Shown: piece after piece, positions 22,863 through 34,059 of the stretch
Layout of the letters: each line of letters starts with the position of its first letter
Numbering within the stretch: the stretch's first letter is position 1
Assembly: GCA_905147135.1 (NCBI GenBank)
Contig: LR990067.1
Location: forward strand, 7,192,001-7,256,000
Reading direction: 5' to 3'
Source: Blastobasis lacticolella
Taxonomy: Eukaryota > Arthropoda > Insecta > Lepidoptera > Blastobasidae
DNA length: 64,000 nt
The notes under the pieces: model-generated
What the model saw: the letters and a program-made list of their open reading frames with translations, nothing else
The model's database searches: none
Told to the model about the DNA's origin: nothing
Made by a program: the position numbers and the translations under genes

Positions 22863-23308
22863 ATAGATCTATAATGAGTGTGTATAAACCGGGCTTAACT
22901 TTTATTACAAATGTAATTTTGTGACAAAGTTATTTATAAACAAGTTCAAATGAAAAATATTTTTTCATACCAAGCTTTTATCGCGCGTTCTCTATGATCA
23001 GTCAGAGTATTTGTCAAGACTAATCAAACGAGCCCAAACTCGACGGGTTTACCATGCGTGGTTTAGGAGTTCCGATTGCCACCTTCCGATCAGATCAGCT
23101 CGATGGTATCATAACATTGCATTGTTATCGAAGTTACACTAGTGTGCAAAATTTCAGCTTAATCGGATACCGGGAAATATATCAAATTTAACTTGCAAGA
23201 TTTTATTACGAACAAACATGGGGACATGTGAAACTAAATAAAAACTTGTAAAATGATATTATCTTCACCTTAATGTCGTTTTATTATTATACCTACAGAG
23301 TTTCAACG

Positions 23309-23561
23309 ACGACCTTAGTGGTTCAGTTGGTTAACATGCCGGTCGCCACGCGGAGGTCCCGGGTTCGCTTCCCGGTCGAGCAGAAATTGAAATGATGAAT
23401 TTTTTGTTACGGGTCTGGGTGTAATATGTATTTATGTATGTATTAAAAAAGTATATAACTAGTTTATCAGTTATCTAACACCTATAACACAAGCTTTGCT
23501 TACTTTGGAGCTAGATGGCGCTGTGTGAATTTGTCCAAGCATATTTGTTTTTTTAATGTAT
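23309..23561 (+). mobile_element. SINE family B, full length
   Basis: tRNA-like head 'gacgaccttagtggttcagt' with B-box 'gggttcgcttccc', body 'ttgttacgggtctgggtgta', 3' block 'gctagatggcgctgtgtgaa'. Confidence 0.85.
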
Positions 23562-24610
23562 ATCAAGACTAGAGATGTAACGGATATCCGGCCACTATCC
23601 GGTATCCGGCCTATCCGGCCATAATTTACTATCCGGCCGGATACCGGATAGTAAAAAATGTATGAAAAGCCCCATAAAAGTGATTTTGCTCATCGGAAAT
23701 ATATGCAATGTAGCAGTCGATGGTGATTATGTCGGTATCGGCACCTATTCTGCTCATATCGTTCATTTGATAGGTTAGCAAAAAAATTTAAGTTTTCTGG
23801 TGTCTTCTTTTTGCACTATGCCTTTTCCATTAGTCAGCTCTCCTTGTCTGCATTCTCCATTTCTTTCTATTTTGAGCAGTAGCAGCGTCAATAATATTGT
23901 CCTTCAGGTCCCGTTGGTCCGTCGTCAGCCAGGTGGCGTATGGGTGTCTTCCGCGTCAGCGAGTCGTCGTCGCCAAATTTAGGGCTACTTGTACTAAGGT
24001 GATCTTTGGGGCGGAGCACATGCTCACACCATCGCATTGAGCGTTCTTAAATTTTCTCGGGCATAGGGGTGACTTTGTAACTTCCATGAGTGTGGACATT
24101 ACGTACTTTGCCCAACAGGGTGACACCCGCTGATCAGCATAAATACGCATTTTTGTCGTGTGTAGTTTTGACAAGTGCTGTTTAGTATTATAATGTACTT
24201 AGAGTAATAATTTAAAGTCAATCAAGATATATATTGATATTATAGATATGAAAAAATATTATGCTGGATTAAAAATATGAATTTCTTTATATTTAGAGAT
24301 AGTATACGATGTCGTTTATCCTCTACAATGCTGTGGGCTAATGTGTAAGCCCGTATTTTGAAATTATCAATCCGTATGAGGGCGGAAGAGTTGTTCAGTT
24401 CAACGTTCAAATTATTCACATTAAACGAAAACTTTAAATTACATAAACACACGCAGTCTTATAAAGCCCCACGCCGCGATTACAGCTTGCACAAACTTGT
24501 TCAGTGAATATCCGGCCGCCGGATGTCCGGCTATCCGGGTAGGAGGGTGGCCGGATATCCGGTATCCGGTATCCGGCCAAACAACTATCCGTTTCATCTC
24601 TAATCAAGAC
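23562..24610. mobile_element. hAT-type element with 8-bp target duplication
   Basis: The element proper is 23570-24602 (1033 bp). It is flanked by the perfect 8-bp duplication ATCAAGAC at 23562-23569 and 24603-24610. Terminal inverted repeats are TAGAGATGTAACGGATA and its near complement. Both ends carry clusters of ATCCGG-type subterminal repeats. An 8-bp duplication, RG-type TIR and subterminal clusters are hAT hallmarks. The interior has no transposase, so it is non-autonomous. Confidence 0.88.
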
Positions 24611-25185
24611 ACTGAAAATTGTATCCACTCAAAACAGCAATAATAATTTCACAACTAAAAGTCTATTAAGTTGTCCAGATATAATCCTTCGGGAACACAT
24701 TTTTATTATCCAGGGAAAAGATTTCGTGGGAAAATTTATCGCCTAGCCTTGTATTCGCCGCGTATGGACCTGTCACTCTACTGTAATTATACGTAGTAAG
24801 TAAATTGTTCTAATGATCATAATTTCAAATCATTAAAAGTAGGTACCTCACGTCCGGAGGTAAATGGTGTAAGTCGGTTATACCTAGAAAATGATAGTTT
24901 CTCGCCACAAGTCAATTGTCTGCTCTGGGAAAATGTTGAAATTGGACTTACAGCGTTTTGTAACGCGACTTGAACGATAGAAAGATAAAATGTTTGAGTT
25001 ATACAATTATTGCGTAATTATTATTGTTTTTAATTAAAGAGGTTTTGTTATGTGAACCTTCTATTACATCACTTTAAAATCTATATATTCTCACTATTCA
25101 GGGATTATGTTTATGTTTATTACCTACACCAGCCACAGTGTTTCCTTTGGACCATGACATGGGATCGTTCAAGAGGTATATTGAC
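24610..25185. other. Unassigned intronic sequence
   Basis: No repeat or gene recognised. Confidence 0.3.
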
Positions 25186-25438
25186 GACCTGAGTGGTTCA
25201 ATGGTCAACATGCCGGTCTGCCACGCAAGAGGTCCCGGGTTCGATTCCCGGCCGGGCAGAAATTGAAATGATGAATTTTAATTTCTGTTACGGGTCTGGG
25301 TGTTCTATGTATAATAAGTATGTATTTAAAAAAGTATTTAAGTAGTATATCAGTTATCTAGCACCCATAGTACAAGCTTTGCTTAGTTTGGGGCTAGATG
25401 GCGCTGTGTGAATTTGTCCACGAATATTTATTTATTTA
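25186..25438 (+). mobile_element. SINE family B, full length
   Basis: Best-preserved copy: 'gacgacctgagtggttcaat', B-box 'gggttcgattccc', ending in TTATTTATTTAT. Confidence 0.88.
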
Positions 25439-25444
25439 TTTTAT

Positions 25445-25578
25445 ATTAGAGGTCTCTTCAGAGGCGGGCAACGCATTGGTGACTCCCCTGGTGTTGCTGA
25501 TGTCCTTAGCCGGCGGTGACCACTTTCCATCAGGTGGCCTGCTTGCCTGTTTGTCTGCCGTGGAACATAAAAAAAAAC
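25445..25578 (+). mobile_element. LINE 3' UTR (CCTGGTGTTGCTGATGTCC family)
   Basis: 'cctggtgttgctgatgtcct', 'tttccatcaggtggcctgct' and an A-rich tail. The same 3' end follows a LINE ORF remnant at 44195-44425. Confidence 0.65.
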
Positions 25579-26029
25579 ACTGGCAGTCCGTCGTAGCTTC
25601 GCACGGAGTCAATCATGTCATGTCAAGTCATATAATGTCAGTCATAAATAATATTAGAGAAGAATTATTATCTTGTATATGTAGGTAGTAACTAGAGTTA
25701 AATTGGAAATCGAGGACCAGGCATATAAATACCGAATTTTTCATTCCAATAATCTAAATTGAAAACCGTTTCCGACTGACCTAAAATTTAGCACGCTCAT
25801 GTGAGAATAGAATAGAATTGTCTTTATTGTTAAACTGTGTAAGTATACCATGAGTGAGTTCTGTAATGATACCATGCAATGCAATGTTATGATACGATCA
25901 AGCAGATCTGATGATGGAAACGGAAGGTGGCCATAGGAACACTCTAAACGCATTGCAAACCCATCGAATTTGGACTCTTTGATAAGTCTTGACAAGTTAT
26001 CGCACCATAACAGCTTGCTATAAAAATAT

Positions 26030-26225
26030 TTTTTTTTATTTACTACTCAATGACAAGCTACCAGACAGCCCACCTGATCGTAAGTGGTAACTGTCGCCCA
26101 TAACATCTACGATTCTTACATTTAGGTTGCAGGTAACAAAAATGCAAAACCGCAGGTTGTCACTGTGAGGACTAAGATGAAATGCCTCATGCCTGTAATT
26201 TCGCTGCAACCTCGTGCCTGGAATT
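26030..26225 (+). mobile_element. Family K repeat
   Basis: 'aatgacaagctaccagacag', 'ttgcaggtaacaaaaatgca' match 40570-40895. Confidence 0.65.
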
Positions 26226-26444
26226 TCATTTGAACTTGTAGCTTACACCACGCTTCCCTCTTATCAAGTTCACAAGAACACACTTTTGTATAGTATCTCT
26301 ACAAAGAGTTCTGTACCTCTGAACTTATTTCATAGCACATGCTAATAAGTAGTTAGCAAGGTACTGTTCCGAAGGGCAGTAGAGCGCATCGGTAATAACC
26401 TTCCGAGACCTTGTATGGAGACACTATGCGTAGAGGGCCTGTTT

Positions 26445-26665
26445 ATACGCCGCTTACAAACCGGACTGTTAACGCGTACGCATTGTGCTCGCATACTCAC
26501 CGCGTAGCCACCGGACAGAAAACGTGTTGTCTACCCTATTGACACACACTTACACACACACTCCGGCTCGCTTCGCTTACAAACCGTGCTCGCGTAGTCA
26601 CCGCGTAGCATCCGGACAGAAAACGTGCAGTCTTGACACACACTCACACTCACACACTCTGATAC
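26445..26665. repeat. Tandem duplication of about 100 bp
   Basis: 'gcttacaaaccg', 'caccgcgtagc', 'ccggacagaaaacgtg' and a CA-rich tail occur twice (26450-26565 and 26575-26660). Confidence 0.7.
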
Positions 26666-26870
26666 GCGCACGTACGAACATGTAACTATATCCACATTTA
26701 AAACATTTATTTTCCACCACCTTCAGTTTTTTTTATTTTGCATAGCTACATACAGCTTAGAGTATATATACTTACTAAAATATAGATAGATACACCCATA
26801 TACTCATACAAAACCCATTAACATTATACAATAAACAATTAAAAGAAAGACGAGCAAAGTTTGCATAAAG

Positions 26871-26914
26871 CAAGTATAAATAATAGGTTTGTGTAAACCT
26901 ATTATTTATACTTG
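26871..26914. repeat. Perfect 20-bp hairpin
   Basis: Arm 26871-26890 (CAAGTATAAATAATAGGTTT) is exactly complementary to 26895-26914, with loop GTGT. Confidence 0.85.
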
Positions 26915-27192
26915 TTGGGTTTTAGACTACATAAAGATTTCTCAGAGATAAATTAAAAGCTGCAATATGCCAGTGAGGTAGACAGTAAGCTTGGTTGCCA
27001 CAGCTGCATAAAGAATGTGCTTTCAATGACCTTACATTGTCAACTCCATATTTTAGATAGGGTGGACACTTGACGACAAAAACTTAATTAAAATTCTGTA
27101 GGCGTTGCAGTTTCTACGTGACGTTATTTTTAATATCGTCCGCTGTAGAAAGAAAGACGTGTTCTTAGTTGGGATCAGAAGTAATAAATAAA

Positions 27193-27362
27193 ATCATCTT
27201 GGCGTTAATGTCCCGGTTGTGCTCTCGCGCACGACGCCGACTGACGATGATCTAGGATTTGGGAGATCAGATAATTATAGTGGAGCGACTGCCGTCTGAC
27301 TTCCGTGACCCTGCTACCAGGGGAACCTGACCAGATTGGATCATGGTTGCACATTCAGGCAT
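27193..27362 (-). mobile_element. SINE family C, 5'-truncated
   Basis: 'atcttggcgttaatgtcccg' to 'gattggatcatggttgcaca'. Confidence 0.75.
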
Positions 27363-27374
27363 TAATAGTCAATC

Positions 27375-27718
27375 TCGAGTGTCGGTGGCCGAGTGGTTAA
27401 GGTATCCGACTCGTAAGCGAGAGGTACCAAGTTCGAATCCTACAGCCGTGGTGTACCAAAGACTCTTTTCTGAGTTATGTACATTAGTTCAATACTAACT
27501 GATGCTCTTACGGTGAGGGAAAACATCGTCATGAAACCTGAGCATTCAGGCGACTGAAAGTGTAATCTTGATCCAATCAGGTTCCCCTGTTAGCAGGATC
27601 ACAAAGGACAGATGGCAGTCACATTGGCAGTCTGTAATTAGCTGATCTGCCACAAACCTGGATCATGGTTAAGGGCCCTCGTACGCCGGAGCACAACTGG
27701 GACATTAAATGCAAGATT
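27375..27718 (+). mobile_element. SINE family C, full length
   Basis: tRNA-like head 'gtcggtggccgagtggttaa', 'aagttcgaatcc' B-box, to 'gacattaaatgcaag' and a T run. Abuts the previous copy head to head. Confidence 0.82.
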
Positions 27719-27719
27719 T

Positions 27720-28600
27720 TTTTTTGTCTAGTGACTATAATAGATTAAGGTACTTGTTATTTGTCACAAAATAAGCAACAGAACCCTAACCAAGAGCAAG
27801 AAACCTTTTCGTTCCGCTCAACAAGTGACCAGCAAACCAAACCTTTTACCAAATACCCTAACCTCAAAGTACCGTATCAAATCTCTTACTATTTCGTAAC
27901 AGACTGTTCAGCAAATATGCCTAATATAGAATGAAAGCCTGTTTATGTCTCGCTCTAACGCCGTGCATGGAGAACGAGAGGGACGATTGTTCTAGTTCCT
28001 AAGTTGATAATGCTACAATGGCCGGCCGATTGGTCAAAGACTTTTGGGTGTGGTGCAAGTTAGGAGTTTTTGTATCTTTTTTTCTAGTTTATAATATAGT
28101 AATTTGTAGGTTTTAGCGGTGAGTAACTTTTTACCAGCTAAAACAAAAGGCCAAAAGCCCACGACTTCGTCGGCGTAAAATTCGTTTTTTTTTTAAGATT
28201 AAATTGAATTAGGTAAGCTATAGTTATATAAATTGACACAGAAATAAGTGTTTTATTGATTAAACATTATATAATTATACTTTAAATTGATAATATTTAT
28301 TATTGATCCAAATAAATTATTATAGAGTCGACATTTAAATGGATTGTGCAAACATACTATGGAATTTAATTATCTGAAATTAAATATTAAGCTTTCTTAG
28401 GCTGCCATTTATCTTACGTTCGTAAAAATTTTATCTAAATCTGATCCACGGTGTGAGCGTGAAAACATGGCAGCATGGACAGAATACTTGCTGATTTAAA
28501 ATTAATTTGTATTTGATAACATACATACATACTTAACTTATATACTATATATAGTTCCTTACAATAGTATTTTTACATTAATAGCGAATTAGCCTCGACA
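27720..28600. other. Unassigned AT-rich sequence
   Basis: A LINE-end-like scrap 'cacgacttcgtcggcgtaaa' at 28160; otherwise nothing. Confidence 0.3.
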
Positions 28601-28611
28601 CAAGTTTTAGA

Positions 28612-28705
28612 GGGTCAGCAACACGGTGAGACGTCCAAAGGCCACCGTAACGGCTTACCATCAGGCCGCAAGCACGTATGCCACTTTAGTTGTATAAAAT
28701 AATAA
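28612..28705 (-). mobile_element. Family M repeat, short
   Basis: 'agggtcagcaacacggtgag' to 'tgccactttagttgtataaa'. Confidence 0.5.
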
Positions 28706-28964
28706 AAAAACAATACTTCATCCCGCTTCATCTTATGACTTACAAATAACGGCTTCATTTTTTAAGGCGTCACCCGTTATACGAAGTTCAGGCTCTGAGT
28801 ACTGTCGTGAGTACACATGCTTTGAATTGTTCGTGGTATAGAAGGCAGCACATCAACTTACCAGAATAAAATGAGCTAGCATCTAGCATTTTTAGCTTAT
28901 AATATAGTAGTTTACCTAGATGATTAATGCTATTTTTGTTGCTTGTCTGACTCATGTTTATCTT

Positions 28965-29100
28965 TTTCTCTTTTTAGACAAGGGTTGCCTGGAAGAGATC
29001 GCTTGTAGCGATAAGGCCGCCTTTGCCCACAATGTTTGAATAGGCCTGTTAAATTTCCTTTTTTGTAATTAAGTGTAATAAAGAGTCTATCTATCTAGCC
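28965..29100 (+). mobile_element. LINE 3' end (family O)
   Basis: 'gttgcctggaagagatcgct', 'agcgataaggccgcctttgc', AATAAAG and 'ctatctatcta' tail. Complement seen at 60120-60255 and 50430-50520. Confidence 0.7.
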
Positions 29101-29419
29101 ATCTGCTATAATGCAAGAGCATGCGTGACCACCTCAAGGGTCATATTTCTTTGAACTCTCTGAGCAGTTGTTTAACGGTTTTTATAGCATTCATGAATTA
29201 AATTTTTATTTATTATATAAAAAATACCCTGAGATTAAAAGGACGAGTCGTTTGGGCATAATAGACAGCTAATTCTCCCTTCTTTCATTAAACTGATTTT
29301 GGCTAAAGATGCACCAAATACCGTGAATGTTGCTGGAGCGGCAAAGGAAAATTTTCTTGAAGTGGTAATACACTTATGCTCTGGTAGTGTATGTATAAAC
29401 TGAAAAACAGGTGCCTAAA

Positions 29420-29545
29420 CCTTCCTTCCGGTGTCAGGAAAGAGGTCTCGCGGAAGGCCTAAGAGGCGATGGTTTGACATCGCCGATTCGGATGTGAGAG
29501 CCAATGGCTTACGACGCGAGGATGCTCAAGACCGGGCGAAATGAA
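29420..29545 (+). pseudogene. LINE ORF C-terminus fragment
   Basis: Reads GRPKRRWFDIADSDVRANGL then REDAQDRAK and stop, the standard tail of RTE-like LINE ORFs. Confidence 0.7.
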
Positions 29546-29750
29546 GTTAATTGAGTCAGAAAGCGGTGTATAATGACTGTACGTATAAACTGGAGACAGT
29601 CCAAAGTCGAACTGAACAGGGTAGTTTGAGGTGCTGACATGTGTATAACCAGTGTAGTACTATCCATTCTATGAGCTGGTTGCATAATACTGGTCGGATT
29701 GTTTTGTATGTGGTTGGGAACCACATAATGGGGTGTGCAGTTGTCAGCTG

Positions 29751-30010
29751 TAAGCGTCGGTGACCGAATGGTTAAGGGGTCTGACTTGTACCTTGGGTGT
29801 AGTGTTCGAATCCCGCTGCGACCATGTACCAATGACACTTTTCTGAGTTACGTACATTAGTTGAACACCAACCGATGCTTTAACAGTGATTGAAAAGGCG
29901 ACTGTATGATCCAATCTAGTCAGGTTCCCCTAGTAGCAGGGTCACGGAGGACGGATGACAGTCGCTTTGATCTGCCAAATCCTGGATAGTCACGGCGGGC
30001 CCTGGCCCCT
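29751..30010 (+). mobile_element. SINE family C
   Basis: Head 'gcgtcggtgaccgaatggtt' with a decayed anticodon region, body to 'ctgccaaatcctggatagtc'. Confidence 0.78.
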
Positions 30011-30012
30011 TC

Positions 30013-30205
30013 AATTTCTGCCGGGAATCGAACCCCGGACCTCTACGTGGCAGACGTTAACAAACTGAACCACTCTGGTCGTCATATTTATGGATTAAAA
30101 GTATGTTTTAAAAATATATATAAGTAATTTATAACTTTTCTGGCACCCATAACAAGAGCTTTGCTTACTTCGAAGCTAGATGGCGCTGTGTGAATTATCC
30201 GAGCA
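30013..30205. mobile_element. Chimeric SINE family B with inverted head
   Basis: 30013-30087 is the tRNA-like head in minus orientation; 30090-30205 is the SINE tail in plus orientation. Confidence 0.75.
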
Positions 30206-30770
30206 TATTTATTTATTATTATTAACTACCTACAGACATGTATACATTAGCCATGACGTCATCATGTTGTCATTGACCTCAAACCCGTCGCAAACATCGC
30301 GTGAGCCGAGTGATAATCGATATGACATCATCGATTCACGCTAAATCCGTATAATTCATGGCCGGCCTCAGAATCGAATATGAAATCGATTTTTAGCGAG
30401 AGCATTCAATAGCAGCTGTTTTTAGAAACCTTACTGTGAGGTCTCACAGTGCGCGTGCGCATAGGGTTCCAACTGACAAGTCTTGAGTGGTGGTCGGCAC
30501 TAATGAACGAAATTAACCAATCAACGTATTAGTACGTAAGATAGGTAGATTTGGGAGACAACATTTGGGGGACATCGGGAATGAACGGATGTGCATTTAC
30601 GTCCGACATAATCATCAAACAAATATATGACTCGAACGAGATAACTTGATCACTGATATAATCTCCTGGGTGTCTATTCCATACAAAAGACATCAACGCG
30701 TCTTCTTTTTCTTTTAATGCCGGAACAATTACAAACTACATTTGATATAAAATACCTATTATTTATAGCA

Positions 30771-31010
30771 GCACCGGTCTAATCGCAGCATGCTTGCGAG
30801 ATCGATAACCAAAGTTAAGCAACGCGATGGGTGACCGTTTCGTACTTCGCGGCTAGTCGAACTTCAGCACAAGTACTAGCTCACTACTCGATAGGTGTGC
30901 CTCTTAATGGCGATGGCAAAGTGAGGTTGCCCAAGGTCTGCCGTTACAGACCCTGAGACTTCATCTAGCTACAGGGATTCTACGTGTGTTGAAAACCACC
31001 AAATCATGTC
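30771..31010 (+). mobile_element. 5S rRNA-derived SINE-like repeat
   Basis: 30771-30837 matches 5S rRNA: 'gatcgataaccaaagttaag', 'caacg' (box A) and 'gatgggtgaccg' (box C), with about 20 bp of the 5S internal region missing. An unrelated body and an AATAATAATA tail follow. This is the layout of 5S-derived SINEs (SINE3 type); it could also be a 5S pseudogene. Confidence 0.65.
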
Positions 31011-31044
31011 ACTTTGGGGGAAGTCACAATAATAATAATAAATA

Positions 31045-31296
31045 TAAATATTCGTGGACAAATTCACACAGCACCATCCAGCCCCAAACTAAGCAAAGCT
31101 TGTACTATGGGTGCTAGATAACTGATATACTACCTAACTACTTTTTTTTTTTAATACATACTTATTATACATCGAACACCCAGACCCGTAACAGAAATTA
31201 AAATTCATCATTTCAATTTCTGCCCGGCCGGGAATCGAACCCGGGACCTCTTGCGTGGCAGACTGGCATGTTAACCATTGAACCACTCAGGTCGTC
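31045..31296 (-). mobile_element. SINE family B, full length
   Basis: 'gacaaattcacacagcacca' to 'tgaaccactcaggtcgtc'; B-box complement 'gggaatcgaacccggga'. Confidence 0.85.
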
Positions 31297-31397
31297 GAAT
31301 GTTTCCTACACCTACCTGTTAGTTCCTAATTCAATTCATATCCGCACGAGCCGCTTTAGTTCAACCTTTATATTTGTTCTTGAATCACTTATATATG

Positions 31398-31535
31398 TAT
31401 ATAGATACAACACCCAGACCCGTAACAGAAATTAAATTTCATCATTCCAATTTCTGCTTCGCCAAGAATCGAACCCGGGACCTCTGACCCGAGAACCTCC
31501 GATGTTAACCAGCTGAACCACTCAGGTCGTCGGAA
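31398..31535 (-). mobile_element. SINE family B, head half
   Basis: 'acacccagacccgtaacaga' to 'tgaaccactcaggtcgtc'. Confidence 0.78.
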
Positions 31536-31828
31536 ACTTCTTACATACTACAACTTACGTTACATCAATTGTAAATGGGAATATGACAAAGATATACTTG
31601 TGTAGGTATGTGTGTAAGCGTATAAAACTATAACATCAAAGCGGACCGTATTTCCCGTCTCTGCGCCCGCGCATGTGGGTGTCGCAAGGCTGCGTGACGT
31701 AACGCCGACAGGTATGCACACGCATTTGTATGCGGGCGCCGCTCGACTTATGTGTCTTGATGCGCTCCGACGAGAAAAACGTGATTGGAGGTTAAAGCTT
31801 TTATGGAGTATATTACAATATCCTTCAT

Positions 31829-32115
31829 AGGAGCGTTGGTGGCCTAGTGGTAAAGGTATCCGACTCGCAAGAGAGGTGCCGCGTTCGAATCCCACTTCCG
31901 TCACATACAGTAAGCTGCGAAGTGAATTAACCCCCTTCGCATACATTTAGTGTTTGGTAGCGGGGTCAGCTCTCTCTGCAGTTGTATGTAACAATAACTC
32001 TTATCTCTATTATGTTCATTAGTTGATTGCTAAGCAATGGTCTAACGGTGAGGGAAACATCGTGATGAATTCACACATTCATGCCTGAATGTGCAGGCAG
32101 ACTGAATGTGTAACT
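31829..32115 (+). mobile_element. SINE family C with internal insertion
   Basis: Head 'gagcgttggtggcctagtgg' to 31905; about 80 bp of foreign sequence (31906-31985); body resumes at 31986 ('aactcttatctctattatgt'). Confidence 0.7.
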
Positions 32116-32241
32116 ATATAACACCCAGACCCGTAACAGAAATTAAAATTCGTCATTTAAATTTCTGTTCGGCCGGAAAACGAACCCGCGACCTCTGCGT
32201 GGCGACCGGCATGTTAACCAACTGAACCAGTCAGGTCGTCG
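32116..32241 (-). mobile_element. SINE family B, head half
   Basis: 'acacccagacccgtaacaga' to 'tgaaccagtcaggtcgtc'; inserted directly after the family C body. Confidence 0.78.
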
Positions 32242-32539
32242 TAACGGAGAGACAGTCACGTTTTTCCTTTTGTAATAATTTGGGTGGTACAACAATTAAT
32301 TTCTAGGACAACATTTACAAAATAGGATAAAAAAGAATGCAAATAAATAAATAATTTATGTAGCATCACATAACCTTTATAACTTATAGTCGTGACATTT
32401 CTTACGGAGTTGTCGATCCACTTTTTAAGAGTTTATGTCATGATGAGTCAATATATTGGTCTGTAATGCTAAATGGCCATGTTCCAATAGGGTTGTCAAC
32501 ATCTCTTTTCATTTTTCATACATACTATAAACCAAAGTA

Positions 32540-32700
32540 GCTTCTGTATCTACTTACGCTTAGATCTTTTAAACGTGCAATATATAGACTGACTCAATAG
32601 GATGGTTTATACGCAAGATAAAACAGGGTATGTAAAAGTAAAGTGGGTGTAGGGTAGGGTAGGTGTACGAGGTAGCGCCGTGCCTACTAGTAATAGGATA
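32540..32700 (-). mobile_element. Family G repeat with short GGTAGGG expansion
   Basis: 'cttacgcttagatcttttaa' to 'gtagcgccgtgcctactagt', with 'gggtgtagggtagggtaggt' in the middle. Confidence 0.7.
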
Positions 32701-33354
32701 ATAGACGGCTTATGATGCAAGGATACGGAAGGAAGCTTAGGAAAACGGACCCTGGCATAAGCTGGGATAGACGCTAAGATAATGGCAGCATAGATTCAAA
32801 GAAATTAGCAGCAACTTTATTCTTCGGTAGTATTTTCAACGTTGTAATCTCAAACACCTCTCTCCCACAGTTATATAACAAACGATGTATAAAGAAACTA
32901 CACAGAAATACTGAGTTCTACATGCCTATTCCTACCGAAATCGGTAAAGCCACATTTTTCTAGAGAAACAACAAACATCTCATCTGATCTCGTGACGCAT
33001 GCAACTGCGTCGAAATATCGAAGTAAAAACAATACTAACCGTGGTAACAAACCCGATAATATGTGTAGTGAAAGTGTAACAACAAACAATTACATACACC
33101 ACCCCACTGAAATATTATTCTTATCTTGTTCAACGCTGTAAGAACAAGATACCAAAAAAAATCTTACATCCTCTCGCCATAACTTTCCTCACAACCGCCA
33201 ACCCTAGCACCAGCAAAGTGTGCCAACGCATGGAACTGGTCACAGATTGCGCAATAAAGGACGCCGTCTGTCTGTATGTATGTCATACTTATGTTTCACC
33301 TACCTACTTGCCTCATTATCCATTGATGTGGGCTTAAAATTTTCTTTTTAATTA

Positions 33355-33560
33355 GTATTGGACTCATTCACACAGCGCCACCTAGCCCCAAAATAAGCTT
33401 GTACTATGGGAGCTAAATAACTGATGTACTACTTATTTTAAATACATTCCTAATATATATAGAACACGCAGACCCCGTAACAGCAATTACAATTCAACAT
33501 TTAAATTTCTGCCCGGCCGGGAATTGAACCCGGAAGCTCTTGCGTGGCGGACAGGCAAGT
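33355..33560 (-). mobile_element. SINE family B, nearly full
   Basis: 'actcattcacacagcgccac' to 'cttgcgtggcggacaggcaa'. Confidence 0.78.
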
Positions 33561-33574
33561 CGTCAATTAAAAAT

Positions 33575-34020
33575 AATACTTGTCTTGGCTTCAATATCAC
33601 GGTTGTGCGCGCGCGGGGGCCCGCAGTCCGCCTTAACCATGATCCAGGATTTAGCATATCAAGTAATTTCAGTCGCTACTGCCATCAGTAGGGCTAATTA
33701 CGTAACTTGGTTGCTAACAATTTTCTAATTTCAATTATTGAAATTCTTACTTTTACCGTTTCGTATTATTGATTTAACAGTTTCAGTCTATTGCAATGGA
33801 ACTTTATTAGCAACTGAACCCATGAAATCGATTATATGTAATCGTTAAAGTAACAATTTCAATCATTGTAATCAGATAATTGTTAGCAACAGAGTTGCGT
33901 AATTAGCCTACTGACCTCCGTGATCCTGTTAACAGGGAACCTGACCAGTTTCGATCATTGTTAACTCGATATCTCTCGCTAACGAAGGCGACCCGAGCCA
34001 TTACGCCACCGATGCTCCTG
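33575..34020 (-). mobile_element. SINE family C split by a MITE
   Basis: 33580-33690 and 33909-34020 are the two parts; the head remnant is at the right end ('cgccaccgatgctcctg'). Confidence 0.72.
33691..33908. mobile_element. MITE family E inside a SINE
   Basis: TA at 33689-33690 and 33909-33910; ends GGGCTAATTACGTAACTTGG and complement. Confidence 0.8.
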
Positions 34021-34059
34021 ACGAACTGCGCAATAAAGGACGCCGTCTGACTTATGTGT

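Noticed and set aside
25189..25262. Family B head as a functional tRNA gene
   Set aside because: The same head recurs in about a dozen copies attached to the same SINE tail.
30771..30837. Functional 5S rRNA gene
   Set aside because: About 20 bp of the internal region are missing and the 5' and 3' stem sequences are absent.
31560..31946. 128-codon minus-strand open frame
   Set aside because: It overlaps a family C SINE head, and the remainder has no recognisable motif.
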